DNA from: Syntrophomonas sp. UBA5432
GTDB taxonomy: Bacteria > Bacillota > Syntrophomonadia > Syntrophomonadales > Syntrophomonadaceae
Assembly (NCBI GenBank): GCA_002424365.1
Contig: DIRQ01000112.1
Span: 1 to 21,385, forward strand
DNA length: 21,385 nt
Direction: 5' to 3'
Shown here: one piece after another, positions 14,290-20,721 of the stretch
How positions within the stretch are numbered: position 1 is the first letter of the stretch
Layout of the letters: each line of letters begins with the position of its first letter
Translations under genes and position numbers: made by a program
Notes under the pieces: generated by a model
What the model saw: only the letters and a program-made list of their open reading frames with translations
Database searches by the model: none
What the model was told of the DNA's origin: nothing

Positions 14290-14634
14290 ATGCGCAGGTT
14301 AAGAAGGAGTTTTTCCTGTGCCATAGCAGGGCTGGTTTATTGCATCAAAAGCGAAAAGAATATGAAAATACATATCCTGGCCACGATATTGGTAGTGATT
14401 GCTGCTCTGGTGGCAGGGCTGAACTCTATAGAATGGGGCCTTTTGATTCTTACTGTTTTTATGGTTTTGGTAGCGGAAACAGTTAATACGGCTGTTGAAA
14501 AAACAGTGGATCTGGTGACCACAGAGTATCATCCCCTGGCTAAACTAGCGAAAAACCTGGCAGCCGGTGCGGTATTACTCGCTACCATAGGATCTTTGGC
14601 AATGGCAGTAATTATCTTTGGACCACACATCTAA
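14290..14634 (+). CDS. dgkA: Undecaprenol/diacylglycerol kinase, DgkA family
   Basis: A 114-residue integral membrane lipid kinase. It has three hydrophobic segments (about 28-44, 48-62 and 92-112). The catalytic/metal motif AETVNTAVEKTVDL (62-75) contains Glu63, Asn66, Glu70 and Asp74, and is followed by HPLAKLAKNLAAGAV (81-95). In Gram-positives this family phosphorylates undecaprenol to recycle the cell-wall carrier lipid. ATG 14290 is preceded by GGGGTGA; an in-frame GTG at 14284 would add only two residues and overlaps that ribosome site. The N-terminus is about ten residues shorter than in Bacillus DgkA. It lies just after ybeY, as in most Firmicutes. Confidence 0.93.
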   Translation: MRRLRRSFSCAIAGLVYCIKSEKNMKIHILATILVVIAALVAGLNSIEWGLLILTVFMVLVAETVNTAVEKTVDLVTTEYHPLAKLAKNLAAGAVLLATIGSLAMAVIIFGPHI

Positions 14635-14692
14635 TACGAAAATAGGTACTGATAACAAAGTTGTATTGTAAATAACTTTAATTAATTATCTA

Positions 14693-14720
14693 GAGTGAGG
14701 AGTCAGGTGTAAGGGGTAAG
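14693..14720 (+). repeat. Degenerate 7-bp tandem repeat (four units)
   Basis: Four consecutive heptamers read GAGTGAG, GAGTCAG, GTGTAAG and GGGTAAG (consensus GxGTxAG), strongly purine-rich, in the 187-base gap between dgkA and cdd. Confidence 0.6.
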
Positions 14721-14728
14721 GATACTTC

Positions 14729-14800
14729 CTAACCATGCCAACCGATGCCCCTGTTTTCATGGGAGTGCGTCCTTTGTCCATAGTGGGTTAATTTTTAATT
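14729..14800 (+). promoter_or_regulatory. Possible structured leader or weak terminator upstream of cdd
   Basis: TAACC (14730-14734) can pair with GGTTA (14786-14790). The enclosed bases can form a small inner hairpin (CCCTG/CATGGG with a TTTT loop near 14748-14763). ATTTTTAATT follows the outer pair. It could be a weak terminator or a cis-acting leader for cdd. No known riboswitch family was recognised. Confidence 0.3.
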
Positions 14801-14821
14801 ATGATAAGGAAGGGTCAGTAA

Positions 14822-15208
14822 ATGATCATCGATGAACTGATAGTTAAAGCTAAAGAAGCCCGGGATAATGCTTATGCTCCCTACTCGGGTTTCAAAGTGG
14901 GCGCCGCTTTGTTGGGTAAAAGCGGTACCATTTATACCGGGGCTAATGTGGAAAACGCTTCTTATGGCCTGACTGTCTGTGCTGAACGCATAGCAGTTTT
15001 CAAAGCGGTAACCTCTGGAGAGAAGAAGTTTGAATCTATAGCTATCAGTGGAAGTGGTCAGGGTTATATTTATCCTTGTGGCGCATGTCTACAGGTACTG
15101 GCTGAATTTTCCCCTGAAATGAATGTAATTATTACCGATGAAAAAAACAGCTACAAAGAATATAATTTGAGTGCAATGCTTCCTCAAATTTTTTCTCTGG
15201 GAAAATAG
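14822..15208 (+). CDS. cdd: Cytidine deaminase
   Basis: A 128-residue enzyme of the tetrameric class, usual length. It converts cytidine and deoxycytidine to uridine and deoxyuridine in pyrimidine salvage. Zinc ligands are Cys53 in TVCAERIA, with catalytic Glu55, and Cys86 and Cys89 in PCGACLQ. N-terminal AYAPYSGFKVGAAL and GANVENASYGL (40-50) form the substrate pocket. The start is ATG 14822 with AAGGAAGGG upstream. It sits between dgkA and era, a conserved Firmicute position. deoC, another salvage gene, follows two genes later. Confidence 0.96.
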   Translation: MIIDELIVKAKEARDNAYAPYSGFKVGAALLGKSGTIYTGANVENASYGLTVCAERIAVFKAVTSGEKKFESIAISGSGQGYIYPCGACLQVLAEFSPEMNVIITDEKNSYKEYNLSAMLPQIFSLGK

Positions 15209-15221
15209 GGGGGTTAACTTT

Positions 15222-16118
15222 TTGAAATCAGGTTTTGTAAGTATAGTGGGACGCCCTAATGTGGGCAAATCCACCTTAATGAACACAGTTATTGGAGAAA
15301 AAATTGCTATAGTATCAGAAAAACCGCAGACCACCCGCACTCGTATACAGGGAATATATACTTCGGAGGAAGGCCAGATTATATTTATCGATACTCCGGG
15401 TATTCATAAGCCCAGACACTTGTTGGGAGAATATATGGTAAAGGTATCTACCCGCAGTCTGGAAGAAGTAGACTTAATATATTATATGACTGATGTTAGC
15501 CGGCCCTTTGGAGGTGGGGAACAGTTTATTTTAAACCAACTCAAGGATGCTACCGTACCCATTTTTTTATTAGTAAACAAAATTGACCTGGCTGATGAAA
15601 TCAGGATGGAAGAGCATATAAAGGATTTTACCAGCTATATGAATTTTGCTGAAATAATACCTTTGTCAGCTACATTGGGAACTAATATTTCCGGTTTACT
15701 GGAAAAGACCTACGCTTATCTACCAGAAGGACCACTCTATTATCCTGAGGATGATTTAACCGACCAACCGGTGTCTTTTATTGCTGCCGAGCTTATCCGA
15801 GAAAAGGCCCTCGTACTAACCCGGGATGAAGTACCGCATTCATTGGCAGTGGAGATTGAAGAATTTGATAGTCAGGCCAAAGGTAAGACTTATTTAAGGG
15901 CGGTTATCTATACGGAACGCGACTCCCAGAAGGGGATTATTATAGGTAAGAATGGGCAAATGTTAAGAACTATCGGGGAACAATCCCGCCATGATATAGA
16001 GGCTATGCTGGGAAGGCCGGTTTATTTAGATTTATGGGTAAAGGTTAAAAAGAACTGGCGCGACAATGAGATTAATTTGAAACAGTTAGGTTACCGCCTA
16101 AGTGGAGGAGATTATTAA
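15222..16118 (+). CDS. era: GTPase Era
   Basis: A 298-residue ribosome-assembly GTPase that binds the 3' end of 16S rRNA. G1 is GRPNVGKS (10-17), the switch carries KPQTTRTRIQG, G3 is DTPG (57-60) and G4 is NKID (119-122). The C-terminal KH domain (about 225-298) has the GIIIGKNGQMLRTIG loop. The start is TTG 15222, chosen because AGGGGGG lies seven bases upstream. An open frame back to 15171 overlaps cdd and lacks a ribosome site. The gene overlaps deoC by one base (TAATG), so the two are co-translated. Confidence 0.96.
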   Translation: MKSGFVSIVGRPNVGKSTLMNTVIGEKIAIVSEKPQTTRTRIQGIYTSEEGQIIFIDTPGIHKPRHLLGEYMVKVSTRSLEEVDLIYYMTDVSRPFGGGEQFILNQLKDATVPIFLLVNKIDLADEIRMEEHIKDFTSYMNFAEIIPLSATLGTNISGLLEKTYAYLPEGPLYYPEDDLTDQPVSFIAAELIREKALVLTRDEVPHSLAVEIEEFDSQAKGKTYLRAVIYTERDSQKGIIIGKNGQMLRTIGEQSRHDIEAMLGRPVYLDLWVKVKKNWRDNEINLKQLGYRLSGGDY

Positions 16119-16792
16119 TGATTGCTGCCTGGATGGACAGCACCAATCTTAAACCGGAGGCAAAATGGGAAGATATCAAGATATTGTGCGAAGAGGCAGT
16201 CTACTACGGTATGACTGCTGTTTGTATTCATCCCTCTCGTCTGACCCTGGGGAAAGGCTACCTGGCAGGAAGCAGGGTGAAACTGTGTACGGTTATTGGA
16301 TTTCCCTTGGGTGCAGAAGATAGAGCTACCAAGGTGTTTTCTGCTCGACAGGCTCTTGGTCAGGGGGCAAGTGAACTAGATATGGTTATAAATATCGGGG
16401 CGGTTAAGGATAGAAATTTTGCCCTGATAAAGCAAGAGGTCAAAAGCATTCTAGAATTCAAACAGGATTATGATTTTTTATTAAAGGTTATTGTAGAAAC
16501 GGCTTTGCTTGATAGAACTGAATTAGAAATGCTTAGCCAATTGGTTAGTGATAGTGGTGCTGATTATATTAAGACCTCTACCGGTTTTTCCACTCGTGGG
16601 GTTAACCTGGAGGATATAAAGATAATTAAGGCCCATAAAAGTGAGAGTTTAAAGATAAAAGCCAGTGGTGGGGTGAGGAGTCTGGATTTTGCTTTACAGC
16701 TTATAGATGCAGGGGTAGACCGCATTGGCAGTAGTAATGCTGCTGCCCTGGTGCAGGAATACCGGCAAAGGGGAGGACTAGTGAAAGGATAG
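16118..16792 (+). CDS. deoC: Deoxyribose-phosphate aldolase
   Basis: A 224-residue TIM-barrel class I aldolase that splits 2-deoxyribose-5-phosphate into glyceraldehyde-3-phosphate and acetaldehyde during deoxynucleoside catabolism. The Schiff-base lysine is Lys152 in YIKTSTGF. The helper Lys181 is in IKASGGVR, and Asp88 in ELDMVINIG completes the active site. Phosphate-binding IGSSNA lies near the end. The start ATG 16118 overlaps the era stop by one base, with GGAGGAG upstream. deoC between era and recO is not the standard arrangement, but it pairs functionally with cdd two genes earlier. Confidence 0.95.
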   Translation: MIAAWMDSTNLKPEAKWEDIKILCEEAVYYGMTAVCIHPSRLTLGKGYLAGSRVKLCTVIGFPLGAEDRATKVFSARQALGQGASELDMVINIGAVKDRNFALIKQEVKSILEFKQDYDFLLKVIVETALLDRTELEMLSQLVSDSGADYIKTSTGFSTRGVNLEDIKIIKAHKSESLKIKASGGVRSLDFALQLIDAGVDRIGSSNAAALVQEYRQRGGLVKG

Positions 16793-16800
16793 TCCACCAA

Positions 16801-17712
16801 GTGAGGAAAAAAGTTTATCTGGTTATTATTTTGATTGCCTTTTACACTGCAATTATGATTAATTATCCCTCCCCATGGATAAAGTCCCTGGGTTATCAGC
16901 AGGGACTGAACCTCTACGCCTATATGGTTTCCACCCGTAGCAGTTATAGTTTTATTTTCAACCCCGGGTTACGTAAAATTAATAACCATGAAGAATTAGT
17001 ACGGGCAGTAACTCCAGAAGAAGGCCACAATTTCCCATCTATAATAGATAAACATTTGGCAGGAGGAAGTAATTGCATTATTGAGTGTTCGCAATTGGAT
17101 ACCTGGCATAGTAGCCCAGTCGGGCTGCAATATTTGCGAGAAATGAGGACCCGGACCTACCGGGCCATCATTTTTGATGGCGGGCACCATTTGCCTTCCC
17201 TGGGGCTATCCCCAGATATTATTATCATACCTCGCTTGGCTGGTTACGCTGTGCACAGTTACACCCTGGATGGGGTTAAAATAGAGACCATAGAAAAAAT
17301 GGCACAAGAATGCTGTATTCCCAGTATTATAGTTACGGTACCACGTATGGCTCTGGTTAAAAACCAAATAGCTATGGAAAACATTACTTCACGAATAGTT
17401 AATTCATGCTTACGGCAGGAAATAGAAGAAGATTTTAAACCGATGGCTCGCCCCCGTATGAGTAAGTATAATGGTTTTATTTTTGCATATATAGACCAAA
17501 ATTATTGTAAAAACCCCGATTTGTTTAATAAACGGCTAGGAGAATTAGGTGTTAACGGAGTTAAGAAAATTTACCTGGCATTTGATTTTAAATATAGCAG
17601 TAAACAGCAAGCCATTTATTACTGCCAACAATTAGAGAAGAATTTACAACTGCCGGTAGAATGTGTTAATCAGCCGGTTAAGGTTATGAATGTATTTTGG
17701 GGTGGGAAATAA
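16801..17712 (+). CDS. Unrecognised membrane-anchored or secreted protein
   Basis: A 303-residue protein of no family I recognise. A short basic start (MRKK) leads into one hydrophobic helix (about 5-21) with no clear signal-peptidase site or lipobox, so it is probably anchored with the rest outside. The body is mixed alpha/beta with several hydrophobic strands: NCIIECSQLD (about 91-100), a strand ending IIFDGGHHLP (about 123-132), DIIIIPR, SIIVTVPRMA and GVKKIYLAFDF. Alternating strands and helices suggest a Rossmann- or barrel-like fold, but no catalytic motif stands out. The start is GTG 16801 with AAAGGAT about 11 bases upstream. It begins eight bases after deoC and abuts recO exactly, so it is clearly in the operon. 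Confidence 0.8.
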   Translation: MRKKVYLVIILIAFYTAIMINYPSPWIKSLGYQQGLNLYAYMVSTRSSYSFIFNPGLRKINNHEELVRAVTPEEGHNFPSIIDKHLAGGSNCIIECSQLDTWHSSPVGLQYLREMRTRTYRAIIFDGGHHLPSLGLSPDIIIIPRLAGYAVHSYTLDGVKIETIEKMAQECCIPSIIVTVPRMALVKNQIAMENITSRIVNSCLRQEIEEDFKPMARPRMSKYNGFIFAYIDQNYCKNPDLFNKRLGELGVNGVKKIYLAFDFKYSSKQQAIYYCQQLEKNLQLPVECVNQPVKVMNVFWGGK

Positions 17713-18462
17713 GTGTATTACCAGAGCCGATGTATTATCATCAAAAGCATGGATTACCGAGAAAGCGATAAACTGGTTACTGTCTTTTCGGAAAATGAAG
17801 GCAAATTAAGGGGTATTGCCCGGGGTATTAAGAAACCTGGCAGTAGCCTTCGTGCTTGTATACAGCCCTTTTGTCATTCCTTGCTTTATTTTCATCGGGG
17901 TAAGGAGTTAGGACTTATAACCCAGGGTAGGTTGCTTGATTTCTATGGTGATAGTCGTGAAGACATTAAGCGTACCCTGTATTGTGTTTATCTTATGGAA
18001 TTAATAGATAAAGCTCTGATGGACCGGATGGCTATGCCCCGACTCTATCGGCTAACTTTAAAAGTACTGGAAGAGATAAATGATACTGGTTTAAATCCGC
18101 TAATACTGCGTTATTTTGAAATGCAACTACTGGTGCAGTTAGGTTACCGACCGGTGCTGGACCACTGTATTAGTTGTGGGCAACAGGGAAATATGCTCAA
18201 ATCTTTTAGTCCTGCCGCCGGCGGTATGCTTTGCCCTGATTGTAGTGCCGGAGAAAACGACTGCCTGATTTTGTCGGGTGAGGTACTGGCGTTATTAAGG
18301 CTAATGCTAACAGGCAATCTTACTACTCTGCAGCGGGTAAGGGCTTCTACTGTTGCACAGGATAAGCTGGAATCCTTTCTGGAAAGATACCTGGAATACC
18401 ACCTGGAGCGCCGGTTTAACATGAAAAACACCATTCGGATTCTAAAAAAGATGCTATCCTGA
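17713..18462 (+). CDS. recO: DNA repair protein RecO
   Basis: A 249-residue mediator that helps RecA load on SSB-coated single-stranded DNA in the RecFOR pathway. An N-terminal OB fold (about 1-80) begins with CIIIKSMDYRESDKLVTVFS. A helical domain carries a zinc site of the Firmicute type: Cys152-x2-Cys155 and Cys174-x2-Cys177 (CISC ... CPDC). The length matches Bacillus RecO. The start GTG 17713 directly follows the previous stop, with GGTGGGAAATAA ahead as ribosome site. No terminator follows clearly. A 131-base gap separates it from the nucleotidyltransferase gene. Confidence 0.94.
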   Translation: MYYQSRCIIIKSMDYRESDKLVTVFSENEGKLRGIARGIKKPGSSLRACIQPFCHSLLYFHRGKELGLITQGRLLDFYGDSREDIKRTLYCVYLMELIDKALMDRMAMPRLYRLTLKVLEEINDTGLNPLILRYFEMQLLVQLGYRPVLDHCISCGQQGNMLKSFSPAAGGMLCPDCSAGENDCLILSGEVLALLRLMLTGNLTTLQRVRASTVAQDKLESFLERYLEYHLERRFNMKNTIRILKKMLS

Positions 18463-18522
18463 AATTGTGGCTTTCATGTTAAAATAGGGGTAAGAAGTAA
18501 AACTAAGCCAACTGATAACCTT

Positions 18523-18559
18523 GGGGCCTCCCGGCCTCTACTAAAACTGTTGTTTTTAG
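18523..18559 (+). other. Two small hairpins upstream of the CD-NTase-like gene
   Basis: GGGGCC-TCCC-GGCCTC (18523-18538) and CTAAAAC-TGTT-GTTTTTAG (18541-18559, one bulge) lie back to back in the leader of the next gene. They may be a weak recO terminator or a leader structure; no known family was recognised. Confidence 0.35.
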
Positions 18560-18593
18560 GAGATGAGCGACAGGACTGATAGGAGGGAATATG

Positions 18594-19481
18594 ATGGGAA
18601 GTCACGTTGATTTGGCTGATAAATTTCGGATTTTTATTAACAACTTAAGGATTGACAACCCGGAAGTGATAAACGGACGCTGTCGGGAAATATGTCAAAT
18701 ACTTAACCAGCGGTACTGGGATCTTAAATCTGATACCCGTAATTTACATTACCTGGGTTCTTATGGCCGGGAAACGGCTATAAAGGGACTTACTAATATT
18801 AATGTACTATTTGTATTACCATATCAGGTTTACGAGAAATATGAAAAAAATCCAGGTAATGCACAAGAAGCCTTGCTTAATGAAGTCAAGGAAGTATTAA
18901 GTGATACTTATCCAGACATTTTTATTAATGAGGAGAAATACCTGCTGCTGCCTTTTAAGGATGGAATGAACATAGAAATTATTCCCGGTTTTATGAGCCC
19001 ACGAAAAAACCACATCATTTATCCCGATGCCCGGGATGAAGGGCAATGGCTAACTTTTAACCCCCTTCGCGAGATTGAAGTCATTAATGAATATAATTAC
19101 AATTATGGGGGCAAGGTAAGGCATTTGGCCCGGATGACCCGGGCTTGGAAAATGACTCACCAGGTTCCTATTCCGGGAATGCTGATTGATACCCTGGTTA
19201 TGATTTTTATGGACGAATGGGAAGGAAATCAGAGCTCTTTTAGTTATTATGGGATAATGGTAATGGATTTCATGGAATACCTGGCAGGGGTAAAAAATGA
19301 GCAGCTGCACTGGTATGCCAAAGGTAGTAATCGTAAAATTGAACGGCAAGAAGATTTTGGAGCCCCGGCCAATGTGGCCTATAAAAAAATCAAACAGGCT
19401 ATGGATTTGGAGGAACAGGGGGACAGCTATAATGCCAATAAAATCTGGAAAGAGATATTTGGCCGGAGTTTTCCGGATTAA
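18594..19481 (+). CDS. SMODS/CD-NTase-like nucleotidyltransferase, probably inactive (N-x-N instead of D-x-D)
   Basis: A 295-residue protein with the full layout of bacterial cGAS/DncV-like nucleotidyltransferases. The signature loop is GSYGRETAIKGLTNINV (G55, S56, R59, T61). Where active enzymes have Asp-x-Asp for two metal ions, this protein has Asn68-Ile-Asn70. The third acidic position, Glu128 in NIEIIPGF, is kept. A helical part typical of the family (HLARMTRAWK, about 177-186) follows, and the C-terminus AxxxEEQGDSYNANKIWKEIFG-x-x-FP is the standard SMODS ending. Active members make cyclic di- or trinucleotides in CBASS antiphage defence, but no effector, Cap2/Cap3 or HORMA/TRIP13 gene is nearby. 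ATG 18594 has the better distance to AGGAGGG; ATG 18591 is the alternative. The glyQS promoter lies downstream. The fold is confident; inactivity is inferred. Confidence 0.88.
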   Translation: MGSHVDLADKFRIFINNLRIDNPEVINGRCREICQILNQRYWDLKSDTRNLHYLGSYGRETAIKGLTNINVLFVLPYQVYEKYEKNPGNAQEALLNEVKEVLSDTYPDIFINEEKYLLLPFKDGMNIEIIPGFMSPRKNHIIYPDARDEGQWLTFNPLREIEVINEYNYNYGGKVRHLARMTRAWKMTHQVPIPGMLIDTLVMIFMDEWEGNQSSFSYYGIMVMDFMEYLAGVKNEQLHWYAKGSNRKIERQEDFGAPANVAYKKIKQAMDLEEQGDSYNANKIWKEIFGRSFPD

Positions 19482-19513
19482 ATATGGTCCTACAGTATCT
19501 CTCTAGTCTGAGA

Positions 19514-19543
19514 TTGACAAGAGTAAGGGTGGTTGGTTAAAAT
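19514..19543 (+). promoter_or_regulatory. Sigma-A promoter for the glyQS T-box operon
   Basis: A consensus TTGACA (19514-19519) and TAAAAT (19538-19543) with an 18-base spacer. Transcription would start near 19550, about 20 bases before the T-box stem I. Confidence 0.75.
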
Positions 19544-19569
19544 AAATTATTGGTTGTAAACAAGTTAAT

Positions 19570-19785
19570 AATTGGCGATGAAGAGGAGTAGTAGGAAGGC
19601 ACAACCCTTACAGAGAGCCGGGTTGCTGGAAACCGGTAGGGAGAAAATTCTGAAGGCGCTTTGGAGCTGCAGGAGGAACGCCATTAAGGTTAGTAAAGCC
19701 TGAAACTTTGAGGTGGGCTTTTAGCCAATCAGGGTGGAACCGCGAGTAAACTCGTCCCTGTCCGCAGGGACGGGTTTTTTATTTT
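19570..19785 (+). promoter_or_regulatory. Glycine T-box leader controlling glyQS
   Basis: Stem I opens with GCGATGAAGAGGAGTAGTA (19575-19593). The distal part AGAGAGCCGGGTTGCTGGAA (19613-19632) has the conserved apical loop pattern. The specifier is read as GGC (19655-19657) in GAAGGCGCTTTGGAG, a glycine codon. The antiterminator T-box AGGGTGGAACCGCG is at 19731-19744. Its TGGA (19735-19738) can pair with a UCCA tRNA end, matching the U73 of tRNA-Gly. Uncharged tRNA-Gly would stabilise the antiterminator and allow synthetase expression. Confidence 0.95.
19751..19785 (+). terminator. T-box terminator hairpin
   Basis: A 10-bp stem (CTCGTCCCTG 19751-19760 with 19765-19774), a TCCG loop, then TTTTTTATTTTT. 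It competes with the T-box antiterminator. Confidence 0.93.
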
Positions 19786-19809
19786 TATGGAACTAAAGGA
19801 GGTTAGTGC

Positions 19810-20721
19810 ATGAATTTTCAGGAGATTATCCTGCGTTTACAGAATTACTGGGGCAAACAGGGCTGTATAATTCAACAACCATATGATGTGGAAAAGGGAG
19901 CAGGTACAATGAACCCGGCTACTTTTTTACGAGCCCTGGGGCCGGAACCCTGGAAGGTAGCGTATGTGGAGCCTTCACGCCGGCCTACTGATGGCAGGTA
20001 TGGTGAAAACCCTAATCGTTTGCAACATTATTATCAATACCAGGTAATACTTAAACCATCACCGGATAATGTCATAGGACTCTATCTGGATAGCCTGCGT
20101 GATTTGGGTATTGAGCCTGATAAGCATGACATTCGTTTGGTGGAGGACAACTGGGAATCACCTACGCTAGGGGCATGGGGCCTGGGTTGGGAAGTTTGGC
20201 TGGATGGTATGGAAATAACCCAGTTTACGTATTTTCAACAATGTGGGGGGGTTGAATGTTATCCCGTTTGTGCCGAAATTACCTATGGTCTGGAGCGTAT
20301 AGCCATGTATATTCAAAACCGGGAAAGTGTTTTTGATATAGAATGGGTGGATGGTATAAGTTATGCCGACGTTCATTATCAGGCGGAAATAGATTACTCC
20401 CACTATAATTTCGAATTGGCCACGGTAAATACTTTAAGCACCATGTTCAATCTCTGTGAAGAGGAAGCTCAAAAAATAGCGGCTCGGCACCTTCCCCAAC
20501 CTGCGTATGATTATGTGTTAAAATGCTCTCACCTTTTCAACCTTCTGGATTCACGGGGGGCCATAAGCGTAACTGAGCGTACCGGCTATATTGCCCGGGT
20601 GCGTAACCTGGCCCGACTGGTAGCAGGAGAGTACCTGGAGCAGCGCAAGAGACTAGGTTATCCCTTAATTAAAGACGAGGAGCTTAGAAAAGATTTAATC
20701 ATAGATGAGGAGGTGCTATAG
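19810..20721 (+). CDS. glyQ: Glycyl-tRNA synthetase alpha subunit
   Basis: A 303-residue class II catalytic subunit of the alpha2beta2 bacterial enzyme that charges tRNA-Gly. The N-terminal FQEIILRLQNYWGKQGC is followed by PYDVEKGAGTMNPATFLRALG, PEPWKVAYVEPSRRPTDGRYGENPNR (class II motif 2 region) and TQFTYFQQCGG with EITYGLERIAMY (motif 3). The length equals the E. coli subunit. The start is ATG 19810 with AAAGGAGGT upstream, about 25 bases after the T-box terminator. It overlaps glyS by one base (TAGTG), ensuring balanced subunit synthesis. Confidence 0.97.
   Translation: MNFQEIILRLQNYWGKQGCIIQQPYDVEKGAGTMNPATFLRALGPEPWKVAYVEPSRRPTDGRYGENPNRLQHYYQYQVILKPSPDNVIGLYLDSLRDLGIEPDKHDIRLVEDNWESPTLGAWGLGWEVWLDGMEITQFTYFQQCGGVECYPVCAEITYGLERIAMYIQNRESVFDIEWVDGISYADVHYQAEIDYSHYNFELATVNTLSTMFNLCEEEAQKIAARHLPQPAYDYVLKCSHLFNLLDSRGAISVTERTGYIARVRNLARLVAGEYLEQRKRLGYPLIKDEELRKDLIIDEEVL

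Noticed and set aside
14693..14720. Heptad array as a CRISPR or larger minisatellite
   Set aside because: Only four degenerate 7-bp units with no spacers are present.
18594..19481. A complete CBASS antiphage operon around the CD-NTase-like gene
   Set aside because: Neighbours are recO upstream and the T-box/glyQS unit downstream. No effector, ubiquitin-like transfer genes, HORMA or TRIP13 homologue is present in the window.
19297..19506. Plus-strand open frame of 69 codons at the end of the CD-NTase-like gene
   Set aside because: It is out of phase with the real gene, lacks a ribosome site and shows no family features.
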